From positions 1 to 64,000 of the IMG/VR virus record IMGVR_UViG_3300020205_000565: DNA of 64,000 nt. The stretch is one strand, 5' to 3'. The notes below the pieces were generated by a model that saw only the letters and a program-made list of their open reading frames with translations, ran no database searches and was not told where the DNA came from. The position numbers and the translations under genes are program-made. The DNA comes from a virus. Below, in pieces: positions 1 to 8,279 of this stretch (the stretch's first letter is position 1; each line of letters starts with the position of its first letter).

Positions 1-93
1 GTCAATCTTATATACTCCTGTTTTCATTTGAGGTGTAGCAGTTTTAATCTTATCAAAAGCCGCTTTATCTCCACCATTCTGATACTTTTTCAT
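1..93 (-). CDS. Small KYQNGG-type protein, C-terminus cut by window edge
   Basis: An open frame starts with ATG at 93 and runs off the left edge; 31 residues are visible, beginning MKKYQNGGDKAAFDKIK. The start overlaps the stop of the upstream gene by one base (TAATG), which suggests coupled translation. The N-terminal KKYQNGG resembles KKYQGGG at the start of the preceding gene and Gly-Gly motifs in the giant virion proteins. I do not recognise a function; membership of the virion-associated Gly-Gly set is an inference. Confidence 0.6.
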   Translation of the reverse strand, partial: MKKYQNGGDKAAFDKIKTATPQMKTGVYKID

Positions 94-677
94 TACTTTT
101 TATTTTTAGTTTTACCGAATTTTGCTTTTTCCATTCTATCTACTTGATCTAGTGCTGTAACAGGTCCACCTTTCTTTTTACTATTTCTAGCATCTTCTAT
201 TTTTTGTTGCTCTCGCATCTGTTCACTAAATTTCATGCTATTCAGAGTAGATTCATAGTTATTATATTTAGATCTTTCTCTATCTGCCTTACCAGAACTT
301 ACATCTCTTTCTTTAGTTTTTGTTCTAGTTTGCGGAGTACCTTGCTTTCCTTGTGCATCATACGGATTAACTGTTACACTTTTTGTCTTTATCAATTTAC
401 CTTCAGGTGTTATTTCTCTAGTTCTGGTAACAGATTTGTCAGCTATAGCATTACGCACACTTCCTGTCCTTTCTTTATTAACTGTAGTTTTGTAACCTCT
501 TCCTGTATTTACTGGATTTGGATCACCAGTAAAGGCGGGTTGCTCACCAGTAGCACTCTGAGTTTTAGTTTTACTAAAAGAGTAATTTGGTGTTTTAATA
601 GAAAACTTAGGTGTTGTTATTGACGTACCAACTGATTCACCACCTCCTTGATACTTTTTTACTACTTTTTTTGCCAT
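93..677 (-). CDS. Basic, low-complexity protein with KKYQGGG N-terminus, unknown function
   Basis: The product is 194 residues if translation starts at 677 (MAKKVVKKYQGGGES). A longer reading from 710 would overlap the preceding gene, which ends at 689, so 677 is preferred. The protein is rich in Lys, Thr, Ser and Arg and predicted to be mostly disordered, with no membrane segment or recognisable enzyme motif. Two Gly-Gly motifs are visible: KKYQGGG near the N-terminus and KKKGGPVTALDQ near residue 170. It follows the lysis cassette in the same direction and is coupled by TAATG to the next gene. It may be a small structural or scaffold-like protein, but that is only inferred from the motif and the position. 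Confidence 0.65.
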   Translation of the reverse strand: MAKKVVKKYQGGGESVGTSITTPKFSIKTPNYSFSKTKTQSATGEQPAFTGDPNPVNTGRGYKTTVNKERTGSVRNAIADKSVTRTREITPEGKLIKTKSVTVNPYDAQGKQGTPQTRTKTKERDVSSGKADRERSKYNNYESTLNSMKFSEQMREQQKIEDARNSKKKGGPVTALDQVDRMEKAKFGKTKNKK

Positions 678-688
678 TGTTTTATTTT

Positions 689-835
689 TTAAGATCCGCA
701 ATATAAACAACCGTCGTCTGCGTCCTCGCTATCGCCGGCTAATATTTTTTTACATTCAGTATCCACTTGCTCCTCGGACCATTGTGGATGAAATGCTTTT
801 ACCTGAGCTCTAAGAAATAGATAGTTATTATCCAT
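689..835 (-). CDS. 48-residue acidic protein ending CLYCGS
   Basis: This short frame starts MDNNYLFLRAQVKAFHP and ends with the tail DDGCLYCGS. Its ATG directly follows the stop of the upstream 46-residue gene (TAAATG), and its stop lies 11 bases before the next start, so it fits the packed operon. The C-terminal CxxC could bind a metal or form a disulfide. A helix-like SEEQVDTECKKIL segment precedes it. I do not recognise the family. Confidence 0.55.
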   Translation of the reverse strand: MDNNYLFLRAQVKAFHPQWSEEQVDTECKKILAGDSEDADDGCLYCGS

Positions 836-976
836 TTACTTCTTGCCCATCTTCTTCATGAACATTTTAGGTTTAGCATTTGCTTTACCTACTGCTCCAC
901 CTTTTTTAAAGTTCTTACCGTTAACACGTGATAGAGCTGTCATAGGGGACGCGATTACTTTAGGTTTTTCAGCCAT
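836..976 (-). CDS. 46-residue highly basic protein with KKGG motif
   Basis: The frame starts MAEKPKVIASPMTALSRVN and ends in a Lys/Met-rich tail (FMKKMGKK). A central NFKKGGAVGK matches the Gly-Gly motif seen in other virion-type proteins of this window. It lies 11 bases after the spanin-like gene and directly abuts the 48-residue gene. The strong positive charge suggests contact with nucleic acid or an acidic protein surface, but no function is recognised. Confidence 0.6.
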   Translation of the reverse strand: MAEKPKVIASPMTALSRVNGKNFKKGGAVGKANAKPKMFMKKMGKK

Positions 977-987
977 TGTATTATATA

Positions 988-1452
988 TTAGTTAGTTACT
1001 ATAAGTAAAGTTAATAAAAAAACAGATACTCCTCCAAATATCCAGGTGTTTCTTTTTGCAATTCCTAGATTATTTTGTGAAATATGCAGGGAATCTCTGG
1101 TTTCTACTAGGTCTGATTGTAAAACAAAGTTTCTATCAAGGCATTCTGTTGTTCTCTGTGTTGCTGCATCCAGGTATCCGCCCATCTTTTTGATCTCAAA
1201 CTCCTTATCCGAAATGCGGAGTTCATAGGTCTTAATGATCTTGTCTTTACCTGCAATGCTTTTCTGCAAGTAGTCATAGTCCACAATAGATTTAAGCAAG
1301 AGCTCCTCTTGTTTATCTGTGAAGAAGATACCTTTGTTACCATTGTAGTTAATTCTTTGGGGAGTAAGCTGCCCATATACGGTCCCGCTGCTCATCATTT
1401 GCGTTAGGGATAATAGCAATAAGTATATCCCGATCACCTTTATCTTTGTCAT
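988..1452 (-). CDS. Spanin-like protein with signal peptide and C-terminal membrane anchor
   Basis: The 154-residue product starts with a basic hydrophobic segment (MTKIKVIGIYLLLLSLTQ) like a signal peptide or anchor. A charged, coiled-coil-like stretch follows (about residues 45-120), then a C-terminal hydrophobic helix (WIFGGVSVFLLTLLIV). The start lies inside the upstream gene in another frame, with 104 bases of overlap, which recalls nested Rz/Rz1 spanin pairs. There is no lipobox cysteine after the leader, so it is not a classical outer-membrane lipoprotein spanin. The position after transpeptidase-like and holin-like genes supports a role in the final, envelope-disrupting step of lysis. 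This is an inference from topology and context; sequence homology was not tested. Confidence 0.55.
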   Translation of the reverse strand: MTKIKVIGIYLLLLSLTQMMSSGTVYGQLTPQRINYNGNKGIFFTDKQEELLLKSIVDYDYLQKSIAGKDKIIKTYELRISDKEFEIKKMGGYLDAATQRTTECLDRNFVLQSDLVETRDSLHISQNNLGIAKRNTWIFGGVSVFLLTLLIVTN

Positions 1453-1714
1453 CTTTTTTGTTTATAGTGTTTATACTGTTAACTCTTTGAATATCAACTA
1501 TATGCAAACTATCTTGCAGTATCTTAAGCTTTAATGAATCTACTAAGATGCTATCCCTTACATCATCCGCATATGCTTGACGTTTAAGATCTTCTATGTT
1601 AAGATCCTTTACCTTATTCTTATATTGCAATATTGCGATAAAGGTTACAATAGATACAAGGGCTACTGCTACAGCTATATCACTGTACAGTTTCTTCAAC
1701 TGGCGGTTTGTCAT
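1349..1714 (-). CDS. Rz-like inner-membrane spanin candidate
   Basis: The preferred start is MTNRQLKKLYSDIAVAVAL at 1714 (121 residues); 1720 and 1765 are alternative in-frame starts that overlap the holin-like gene more. One N-terminal membrane segment (about IAVAVALVSIVTFIAIL) is followed by a charged helical region with many Lys, Asp and Ser residues. This is the usual inner-membrane spanin layout of a short cytoplasmic tail, one helix and a periplasmic coiled coil. The 5' end overlaps the holin-like gene and the 3' end overlaps the next spanin-like gene, as in compact lysis cassettes. The function is assigned from topology and position only. Confidence 0.55.
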   Translation of the reverse strand: MTNRQLKKLYSDIAVAVALVSIVTFIAILQYKNKVKDLNIEDLKRQAYADDVRDSILVDSLKLKILQDSLHIVDIQRVNSINTINKKDDKDKGDRDILIAIIPNANDEQRDRIWAAYSPKN

Positions 1715-1952
1715 TGGCATCTTCCTTGGGTTTATTAAGTTTCTGTAAGAATACTGATTCAACAACTGTTCCTATAAATGCTCCGGCGCCAATGTACATT
1801 AAGGTATTATACATGTACTCAGGAGTCTTAAACTCTGTAAATGTACCAATCCATGCTAAAGCTGATCCTGTTATAACACAGTAGAGACCAATAAGTCTTT
1901 TAGAACTCTGGTCTCCCTCATGGCTTAGTATAGACATGATCCACTTCTTCAT
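1680..1952 (-). CDS. Holin-like small membrane protein
   Basis: This 90-residue protein has two hydrophobic segments, about GLYCVITGSALAWIGTF and YIGAGAFIGTVVESVFL, and a charged C-terminal tail rich in Lys, Glu and Asp. That size and topology fit class II holins, which form membrane holes to trigger lysis. Its ATG overlaps the stop of the transpeptidase-like gene (TAATG), and spanin-like genes follow. Some phage holin families begin with a similar short basic amphipathic stretch (MKKWIMSILSHEG), but I cannot name the family. The assignment rests on topology plus the neighbouring lysis genes. Confidence 0.65.
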   Translation of the reverse strand: MKKWIMSILSHEGDQSSKRLIGLYCVITGSALAWIGTFTEFKTPEYMYNTLMYIGAGAFIGTVVESVFLQKLNKPKEDANDKPPVEETVQ

Positions 1953-2497
1953 TAGAATTCTCTTAACAAAGTGTAAGTAAATGCACTTTTACCTGACTTT
2001 TCACAAGCTGCTAATAAGCTAGCAAATTCTTTAGGGTCATTAAGTACTTGACATCCTGCTGACCATTTATCTACAATAGAACTTATAGCTGATGGATTGG
2101 CACGGTGAATGTTAATACCAAACATACCTGTATCTTCTTTACCATTTTCTTCAGAAAGATCATTCTTATTGTTATCACGGTATACAGTAATAGGCTTAGC
2201 TTGGGTTAAAGCTTTATACTTACCTTGGTGTAATCCTAACTTCCAACTGTCGACATATTGTCCTGGTTTCAATACTGCTGTACCTTTTGGGTTCATCAAG
2301 TTTTTTAACCAGTGGGTCCCCGGGTTAGTAGTACAAGTATAGCGGAACATAATAGGTCCGTTAACTAAGTAGATGTTATCATCAAACTTGTTCTTCTCAT
2401 TTGCTGCCGAACGCACTCCTACTAAATGGAAGTTTGGCCATTGATGTCCAAGTTCTTTAAACTTGTTTTCTAATTCTACGTACGAATATGTTTTCAT
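1952..2497 (-). CDS. L,D-transpeptidase-like catalytic protein, probable lysis enzyme
   Basis: The 181-residue protein carries His131 followed by Ser146-Ala-Gly-Cys149 (FGINIHRAN ... KWSAGCQV). This matches the YkuD/L,D-transpeptidase signature, in which a His precedes a [S/T]xGC block and the Cys is the nucleophile. The rest of the fold is beta-rich (for example KFDDNIYLV, KPITVYRD), as in that family. No signal peptide is seen, so export through a holin is plausible. It heads a cluster with holin-like and spanin-like genes, so it is probably the endolysin, cutting or modifying peptidoglycan cross-links. Phage members of this fold may act as peptidases rather than transpeptidases; sequence alone does not decide. 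Confidence 0.7.
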   Translation of the reverse strand: MKTYSYVELENKFKELGHQWPNFHLVGVRSAANEKNKFDDNIYLVNGPIMFRYTCTTNPGTHWLKNLMNPKGTAVLKPGQYVDSWKLGLHQGKYKALTQAKPITVYRDNNKNDLSEENGKEDTGMFGINIHRANPSAISSIVDKWSAGCQVLNDPKEFASLLAACEKSGKSAFTYTLLREF

Positions 2498-2514
2498 ATA
2501 TATAATATAATAAA

Positions 2515-5500
2515 TTATCTCCAGTTTTGTCCCTTAACCCAGTTAGTAATTGCCATATCAGGTGATAAAGTTTTACCACTTAGACCTATAGACCTAAAGA
2601 AGTACGTTAGTACCTTAGATCCTGCATACCAGTTCTCGCCTTCTTTTTGCATCCAAGAGTATGGACCTTGACGCTGATCAAAGTATGCTTTAGAATCATC
2701 TGTTCCAAATAAGTTATGCCCGGCATGCTGAGTAAGGCCTACTATTATTTTTTTATAGTTGTCCCAAGTATTGTTCATTGATACAGACTCCATACTAAGC
2801 ATATCTATATAGTTATCTGCACCATATCCCGGTATAGGTAACCATTGCATAGACTCGTTCTTTAGTTGCATTGTCATATATAGAGCGTGGTTAGTAAGCC
2901 AGCCCGACATATTAAATGGATCTTCGTTATCACTAACTCCTAAGAATGGTAATGGGCCAGACCTCTCACGTAGTTTAGCAAACTTTCTAGGATCCTTATC
3001 ATCGAATCCAAATAACATAGAGATAGCCATGGTAAATGCTACAACGTATGCTACATCCATAATAGTTTTTAGCATAGCAGATTTCTCTGTATCAGATAAG
3101 AAGTTAGCATACTCTCCTCTAGTTTTTATTATTCTTCCAAAAGCTGATAATGCTTCTAGGTGAAATCCTAATGCTGTATCTCCTACGGCCGCATCATATC
3201 TAGCTCTTACTGTTCCTTTTCTTATTGAACCTCTATGTTGTAATCGGTTCATGAACATACGTAAGAACCAGCGCTTAAATGCAATAGCAAATCGGAAGGC
3301 CACATATCTATCTGCCTCTGCATAGTCAAACTTAGCAAAGGAACCTGCAAGATTATTTACTACTCCCTGAACTCTATTCTTAAACGCTTTAAATTTAGAA
3401 CCACCTATTCCCCATTCTGGATCGATACCTTCCTTTAATCTTATCTGACCGTCTACTGTTTCCCAGGCATCTATATAGGCTATCTTTTTTGTTACGCCGT
3501 TTATAGTTTGTGTAACAGATTTTTCATGGTGCATCATAGCTCCGAAGATGGAAAGAGTTGAATTTAATTCTGTCCACTTACGGAAACTTGTCATCCAAGA
3601 TAGTCCTCCTAATGCATCTTTAGTAACAGATCTTGATCCATGTTCTACAAACTTATCTTGGAATCTTCCCTGATAAGCATCGAAGATCTCAACTAACTGA
3701 GTATTATGGGACTTAGGTCCAAACTTATATATCTCTAGACTAATTTCCCAGCTTACCTTATTAGAGAAAGCTGTACCTTGGGCATAGCTAGCATGGTTAA
3801 AGTACTTTCCTCCGGCTGATTCAATAAGAGATTGTATGCGTAGACCAAAGGAGTTCTTTAAAGCTGATGGTATATCCATAGCAAAGTATCCAAAAGCGGA
3901 AGCTCCCATGATTTGATCAGCCATCTTATGTACCCACATGTTATCGCTGTCTTGTCCAATAACCCCTTTGTTTAATTTACCTTCAAATTCTCTTTCTACA
4001 AAGTTGTCAATAGCCTTTTGCCTTACGGACTTTTCTCCCTTACTTACTAGCTTGGTACCTTTCTCAAACATTCCGGTCAAGCTAAAGTTATCCAACATGT
4101 CTTTGCTGATACCCTTTACTTGTCTTACAACATTTGCCGGATCGGCAAGTACAGTTTGTAAAGCTCTAGCCATAGGATTCATTGCTATCAAAGCTCTTTG
4201 CTTTTCGGCAGAGATCATATATCTCATTATACCGTAAGTAAGATCTAATGAAACTTCGTTAGCCTGTATATCTGATAAACCGTTTATAGGTACACCTGCG
4301 AATTGATCATCGAACATATCGCCCTTGATCATATCTTGCTGAGTAGTAAAGTTATATCCTCTATCGTAGTCGTCTCCTTCTCCTCCACTCCAGAAAGCTT
4401 TTACTCTTTTCCACCATGAGCTTACAGGATTTTCTACCTTACCTTCTACAGTAAACATATTCATCTTAGACTCGTAGCCGCTTCGTAGGAAACGTGGTAC
4501 GTCTAGGTAAAGTTTAGATGGGTCAGGGTTTCCTTCTTGGAATTGCAGATGCCATTTAGATAAAGCTATTATTGCAGCATGCAAAGCCTTATCGTTTTTA
4601 GCTACGTCAAAGTATTGTTGATTAACATATCTATCGTCCGGCGCATCTAGTTTTGGTAACCAGTTACCTTTGTTATCTTTGTTAGCTAGAGTAGGATCTC
4701 CCATCTCTAATGCTTCTAACATAGTAACTTCTTTATTTACATATTGATCTTTTACTATTCTCTCATAGTAGGTCATGTTAGGTATAGAAGGAAGAACTTC
4801 TGGTTCCCCATCAGAGTTTTTAAACTCGTGTGTCTCTAAGTACTCTGCAGATTTAGGTCTAGTAACACTCCAAGATTTAACTCTTTGGATTTTCATATAC
4901 TCGTTACCTTCCTTATCTCTAGCCCTAGACATAATGTGGTTAGTTCTAAACCATTCTGCTACCTCTTCACTTTGCTCATCTAAGAAGTTTAAGAAATCTT
5001 CATTAAGAATTTGATGAGCATTGGTCTTATCAATATCTTTAAATTTAAATCTTTCCTGCATCTCTTCTAGATCTACATAACTCATTAAGTTATTTATAGT
5101 ATCTACATAGTAGTCAGTAGGGATAGACGTTTGAAGTTCTGCAAGGTCTTCCCATAATTCATACAGTCTTTTTTTATCTGCTGTATTTAGTTCGTTTTTG
5201 CTCTTCTTAATTAAAAGATCATTCGCATCCATTCTTTCGGCAGGAGTTACATCCTCGCCGTTTTTAAGTCTAGCAAAATAATTACTAAGGATCTCATGTT
5301 CATTTGCTGTAAGCCCTGACGCCTTTGCAATATTCTTTTTAGCTAGCTCCAATAGTTGTTCAGTCCTTTTGATCTCAGCTATATTTCTAATATCCATCGC
5401 AGTAGCTTCTGGTTGCATATCATCATCACGATATGGGCTCATAAGCTGACTAAGCTTTTCGTATAAGGTACTAATATCTGCTTCTACTGTTGAATCTTTA

Positions 5501-8268
5501 GGTAGTCGAGAAGTAATACTTTTTATCTCATCAAGAATTTCTTTTTGCTTTTCGTAAAAAGAATCTTTGATTTTGATTCTAGTATTCTGCATAATCCATT
5601 TCTCACGTAGACGATTGAATTGAGGGCTACCCTTTTCAAATTTTCTGTCAATAAGAAACTGCTCGTGGGCAGCTAAAGAATTAATAAACAAATCAGGTAA
5701 TAACTCCTCTTTATATAGCTCACGAGATACATTTCTAAATTCTCTTAAGCGTTCTGCTACTTCAAGATCAGCTACTCTTTTTAATTCACCACTAGGTAAG
5801 TAGTTAGAATGTAATTGACGATACTCTCTCCATAGCATATCTAATTCCTCAGTAGCATCCAATCTTTCCATAGTGGTTTGATTAGACATACCCGTTGTGA
5901 TATTCTGAATCTTTGCAAGTACTTCATTTCTTGCGGCTTCTGCTCTAGCTCCTACCTCATCATTCTCCCCTTTACGAAAAACTTCATGACGAGCATAGTA
6001 CTCTTTAGTAAACTCGGTGTGGAAGTATTCTCTTTCAAACTTTTGTTTTGCTAACTTAAGTTTTAATACTTCATCTGTGTTACCACTTGCTACAGCTTGT
6101 TCTTCGGCTAGGCGAATTTCATTTCGCATTCTATCTAAGTCCTCTCTGTATCCTTTAAAAGGATTAAGTAAGGTGTTAACATCTTTGCTTTCGTATATAC
6201 CAGTCTCTTTATTTTTACCACCTTTCTTATCTAAGAAGGTAGCTCTTCTACCGAATGCTGCGGGATTAGATTGGTTATAGCCGGCCGCTTCTAGTAAAGG
6301 CTTTACTTCAGTTAGGAATGCATTACCTTTCTGTTGAGCAGAAGTAAATACATCTGTCATCTTGTTTTTAACAAACGTTGCAAAACCAAATACTACAGGA
6401 TCCTGGTTATATATAAACCCTTCTAAGAAAGAGTTCAAAGCATGAGCATCTCCTAGACGACCCAGCATTAAGTATTCAATCTTTTCTGGAGTTAAGTAAG
6501 CTCCTTCTTTATAGCTTATAGTTTTAAGTCTTTCGTATACTTCTTTCTCGGAAGTAGAAAGAGCTTCTCCCTTATCTACTCTTTCTTTTAATCTTAGGAA
6601 ATTTCTTAGAGCATCTCCGCTAAGCCCCCAATAATCTTTTTGACGTAATTCAACTATAGTAGGAGATGCTCCTCTCTTTTTTAAATCGGTAATAAGATCA
6701 TTATATCTCTGGTCGATTCTTTCCTGCATTGGTGCTAACGTCTCTTTAATAAGAGAAGATGTTCCTGCAAAATATACCTTACTTGTAAGATTACGCGCAG
6801 TCTTAATCTCGCTATCAAGGGAGCCTAATAGTTCGTAGATAGGGTTACCGGTAGTGATTTCTCCAGCAACTTTGGCATCATCTAATTTCTGCTGGAAGTC
6901 ACCTAAGAAATTCTCCCAATAGTTTATAATGTTATTATAGTAGAATACTTTAGCTACGTTTCCTTGAGAGTCGGTATCTTTTACTAAACGAACAAGCTCC
7001 GTATTTAAACGGCGAATCATATACTTAGTACGCAGTAAGCTATTTATAAATGCTTCAGTATGCTTTCTTGCAAATTCAACATCTCTTTTTAGCTTACTCA
7101 TTTCGTTAGTAAGAGTAGCCGAGATGTCTTGGTAAGGTGCTAGGTTTTTGTAGATCTCATCTAAGTCAGACTTATCAAATGCATCTTTTAATAATTGCTT
7201 CATCCCCTCATAGTCCTTATTGTTCTCCAATAGATTAATTTGTTTCTTAATCATTGTAAAGAATAAGTTCGTACTTCTCTGAAGATCATTATCATTAAAT
7301 GCTTTTAATGCATTTACGTAATCCGTTACTTCGCTTGTATAAGCAGCCACATCTTCTTGGCTTACTCCTTCTAGGTTTATGTCAAACTGTTCCAGTACTA
7401 ACATGTTACCTAGATCGGCCAGTGTTGTATTCTGATCTAAGTTTTCTACTTTAACTTTTTCTACGGTCTCACCAAATACTTTTCTTAGTATCTGACGTAA
7501 TGCAAAAAGGAAGTTCTTAATAAACTTATTAAATGCTGAATCCTTATTAGCTACAGCCTGGTCTGTCAATGACATTACCAATGCTTCTTCCAATATAATA
7601 GGATCATTCTCAGTTAGTGTAGGGTACTGATCTTTAGCTAGTTGTAATAAAGTTTGTCCTGCCGCAGTACTTGTAAGTTCTGTAGCAAGTTTATTAAACA
7701 ATGTAGGATTGCTTATTCGTATAGCTCTTATAAGAGGGTGAGCAAATTCGTGAAGAACTGTTTTCTCTGTTACCAATTCAGGTATCATATAAACAGTTCC
7801 TCCTAGGAAGAATGCGGGTTGACCTTTCCACTGGTTAACATTCTTTGTTAGCTCGGCCGCTTCTTGCGGTGTAATAAACTGATAAGGTACATTAAGATTA
7901 GAGCTAAGGTTCATAGCTAAAACGCTTACTGTAGCTGCAGCTTTTAGATTAGACTGAGATTGTGTATCAAGTTGTATAGGATTCTTTAGGACCTGATACT
8001 CCGGGAATGCATTCATTACATCTCCGAAACCAGCATATAGATCTGGCATAATTGCTTGTCTTCCTTCAGTATTCCATACATCCATATTATCCATTAGAGT
8101 TTTAAACTCCTCATTAGTAGGTACAGCAGGTTCTGCTCCAATAGGAAGATTTTTATTCTTCTGCATGAAAGCCCGAAGAACTTCCGTAGAAGCTCTTGGA
8201 CCTAAGCCTATCTGCTTAGCGTATGCTGTTAGTTCGTCTAATGAATTCGGTAATGGACAAGCGCTCAT
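2515..8268 (-). CDS. Giant virion protein with gluzincin-like domain (1,917 residues)
   Basis: The N-terminal part contains a zincin motif HEFAH at residues 173-177. About 50 residues later comes PIILEEALVM, with Glu227/228 as a possible third zinc ligand, the pattern of gluzincin metallopeptidases. The middle (about residues 300-1,100) is long, charged and helical. The C-terminal third has a hydrophobic helix near residue 1,730 (YVVAFTMAISMLFGF). The gene starts 11 bases after the stop of the RNA-polymerase gene and precedes the lysis cassette. In crAss-like phages a second large polymerase-associated virion protein follows the RNA-polymerase gene. This gene holds that position, but no polymerase motif is visible. 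A role as ejected cargo is inferred. Confidence 0.65.
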   Translation of the reverse strand: MSACPLPNSLDELTAYAKQIGLGPRASTEVLRAFMQKNKNLPIGAEPAVPTNEEFKTLMDNMDVWNTEGRQAIMPDLYAGFGDVMNAFPEYQVLKNPIQLDTQSQSNLKAAATVSVLAMNLSSNLNVPYQFITPQEAAELTKNVNQWKGQPAFFLGGTVYMIPELVTEKTVLHEFAHPLIRAIRISNPTLFNKLATELTSTAAGQTLLQLAKDQYPTLTENDPIILEEALVMSLTDQAVANKDSAFNKFIKNFLFALRQILRKVFGETVEKVKVENLDQNTTLADLGNMLVLEQFDINLEGVSQEDVAAYTSEVTDYVNALKAFNDNDLQRSTNLFFTMIKKQINLLENNKDYEGMKQLLKDAFDKSDLDEIYKNLAPYQDISATLTNEMSKLKRDVEFARKHTEAFINSLLRTKYMIRRLNTELVRLVKDTDSQGNVAKVFYYNNIINYWENFLGDFQQKLDDAKVAGEITTGNPIYELLGSLDSEIKTARNLTSKVYFAGTSSLIKETLAPMQERIDQRYNDLITDLKKRGASPTIVELRQKDYWGLSGDALRNFLRLKERVDKGEALSTSEKEVYERLKTISYKEGAYLTPEKIEYLMLGRLGDAHALNSFLEGFIYNQDPVVFGFATFVKNKMTDVFTSAQQKGNAFLTEVKPLLEAAGYNQSNPAAFGRRATFLDKKGGKNKETGIYESKDVNTLLNPFKGYREDLDRMRNEIRLAEEQAVASGNTDEVLKLKLAKQKFEREYFHTEFTKEYYARHEVFRKGENDEVGARAEAARNEVLAKIQNITTGMSNQTTMERLDATEELDMLWREYRQLHSNYLPSGELKRVADLEVAERLREFRNVSRELYKEELLPDLFINSLAAHEQFLIDRKFEKGSPQFNRLREKWIMQNTRIKIKDSFYEKQKEILDEIKSITSRLPKDSTVEADISTLYEKLSQLMSPYRDDDMQPEATAMDIRNIAEIKRTEQLLELAKKNIAKASGLTANEHEILSNYFARLKNGEDVTPAERMDANDLLIKKSKNELNTADKKRLYELWEDLAELQTSIPTDYYVDTINNLMSYVDLEEMQERFKFKDIDKTNAHQILNEDFLNFLDEQSEEVAEWFRTNHIMSRARDKEGNEYMKIQRVKSWSVTRPKSAEYLETHEFKNSDGEPEVLPSIPNMTYYERIVKDQYVNKEVTMLEALEMGDPTLANKDNKGNWLPKLDAPDDRYVNQQYFDVAKNDKALHAAIIALSKWHLQFQEGNPDPSKLYLDVPRFLRSGYESKMNMFTVEGKVENPVSSWWKRVKAFWSGGEGDDYDRGYNFTTQQDMIKGDMFDDQFAGVPINGLSDIQANEVSLDLTYGIMRYMISAEKQRALIAMNPMARALQTVLADPANVVRQVKGISKDMLDNFSLTGMFEKGTKLVSKGEKSVRQKAIDNFVEREFEGKLNKGVIGQDSDNMWVHKMADQIMGASAFGYFAMDIPSALKNSFGLRIQSLIESAGGKYFNHASYAQGTAFSNKVSWEISLEIYKFGPKSHNTQLVEIFDAYQGRFQDKFVEHGSRSVTKDALGGLSWMTSFRKWTELNSTLSIFGAMMHHEKSVTQTINGVTKKIAYIDAWETVDGQIRLKEGIDPEWGIGGSKFKAFKNRVQGVVNNLAGSFAKFDYAEADRYVAFRFAIAFKRWFLRMFMNRLQHRGSIRKGTVRARYDAAVGDTALGFHLEALSAFGRIIKTRGEYANFLSDTEKSAMLKTIMDVAYVVAFTMAISMLFGFDDKDPRKFAKLRERSGPLPFLGVSDNEDPFNMSGWLTNHALYMTMQLKNESMQWLPIPGYGADNYIDMLSMESVSMNNTWDNYKKIIVGLTQHAGHNLFGTDDSKAYFDQRQGPYSWMQKEGENWYAGSKVLTYFFRSIGLSGKTLSPDMAITNWVKGQNWR

Positions 8269-8279
8269 CTTTAATTATT

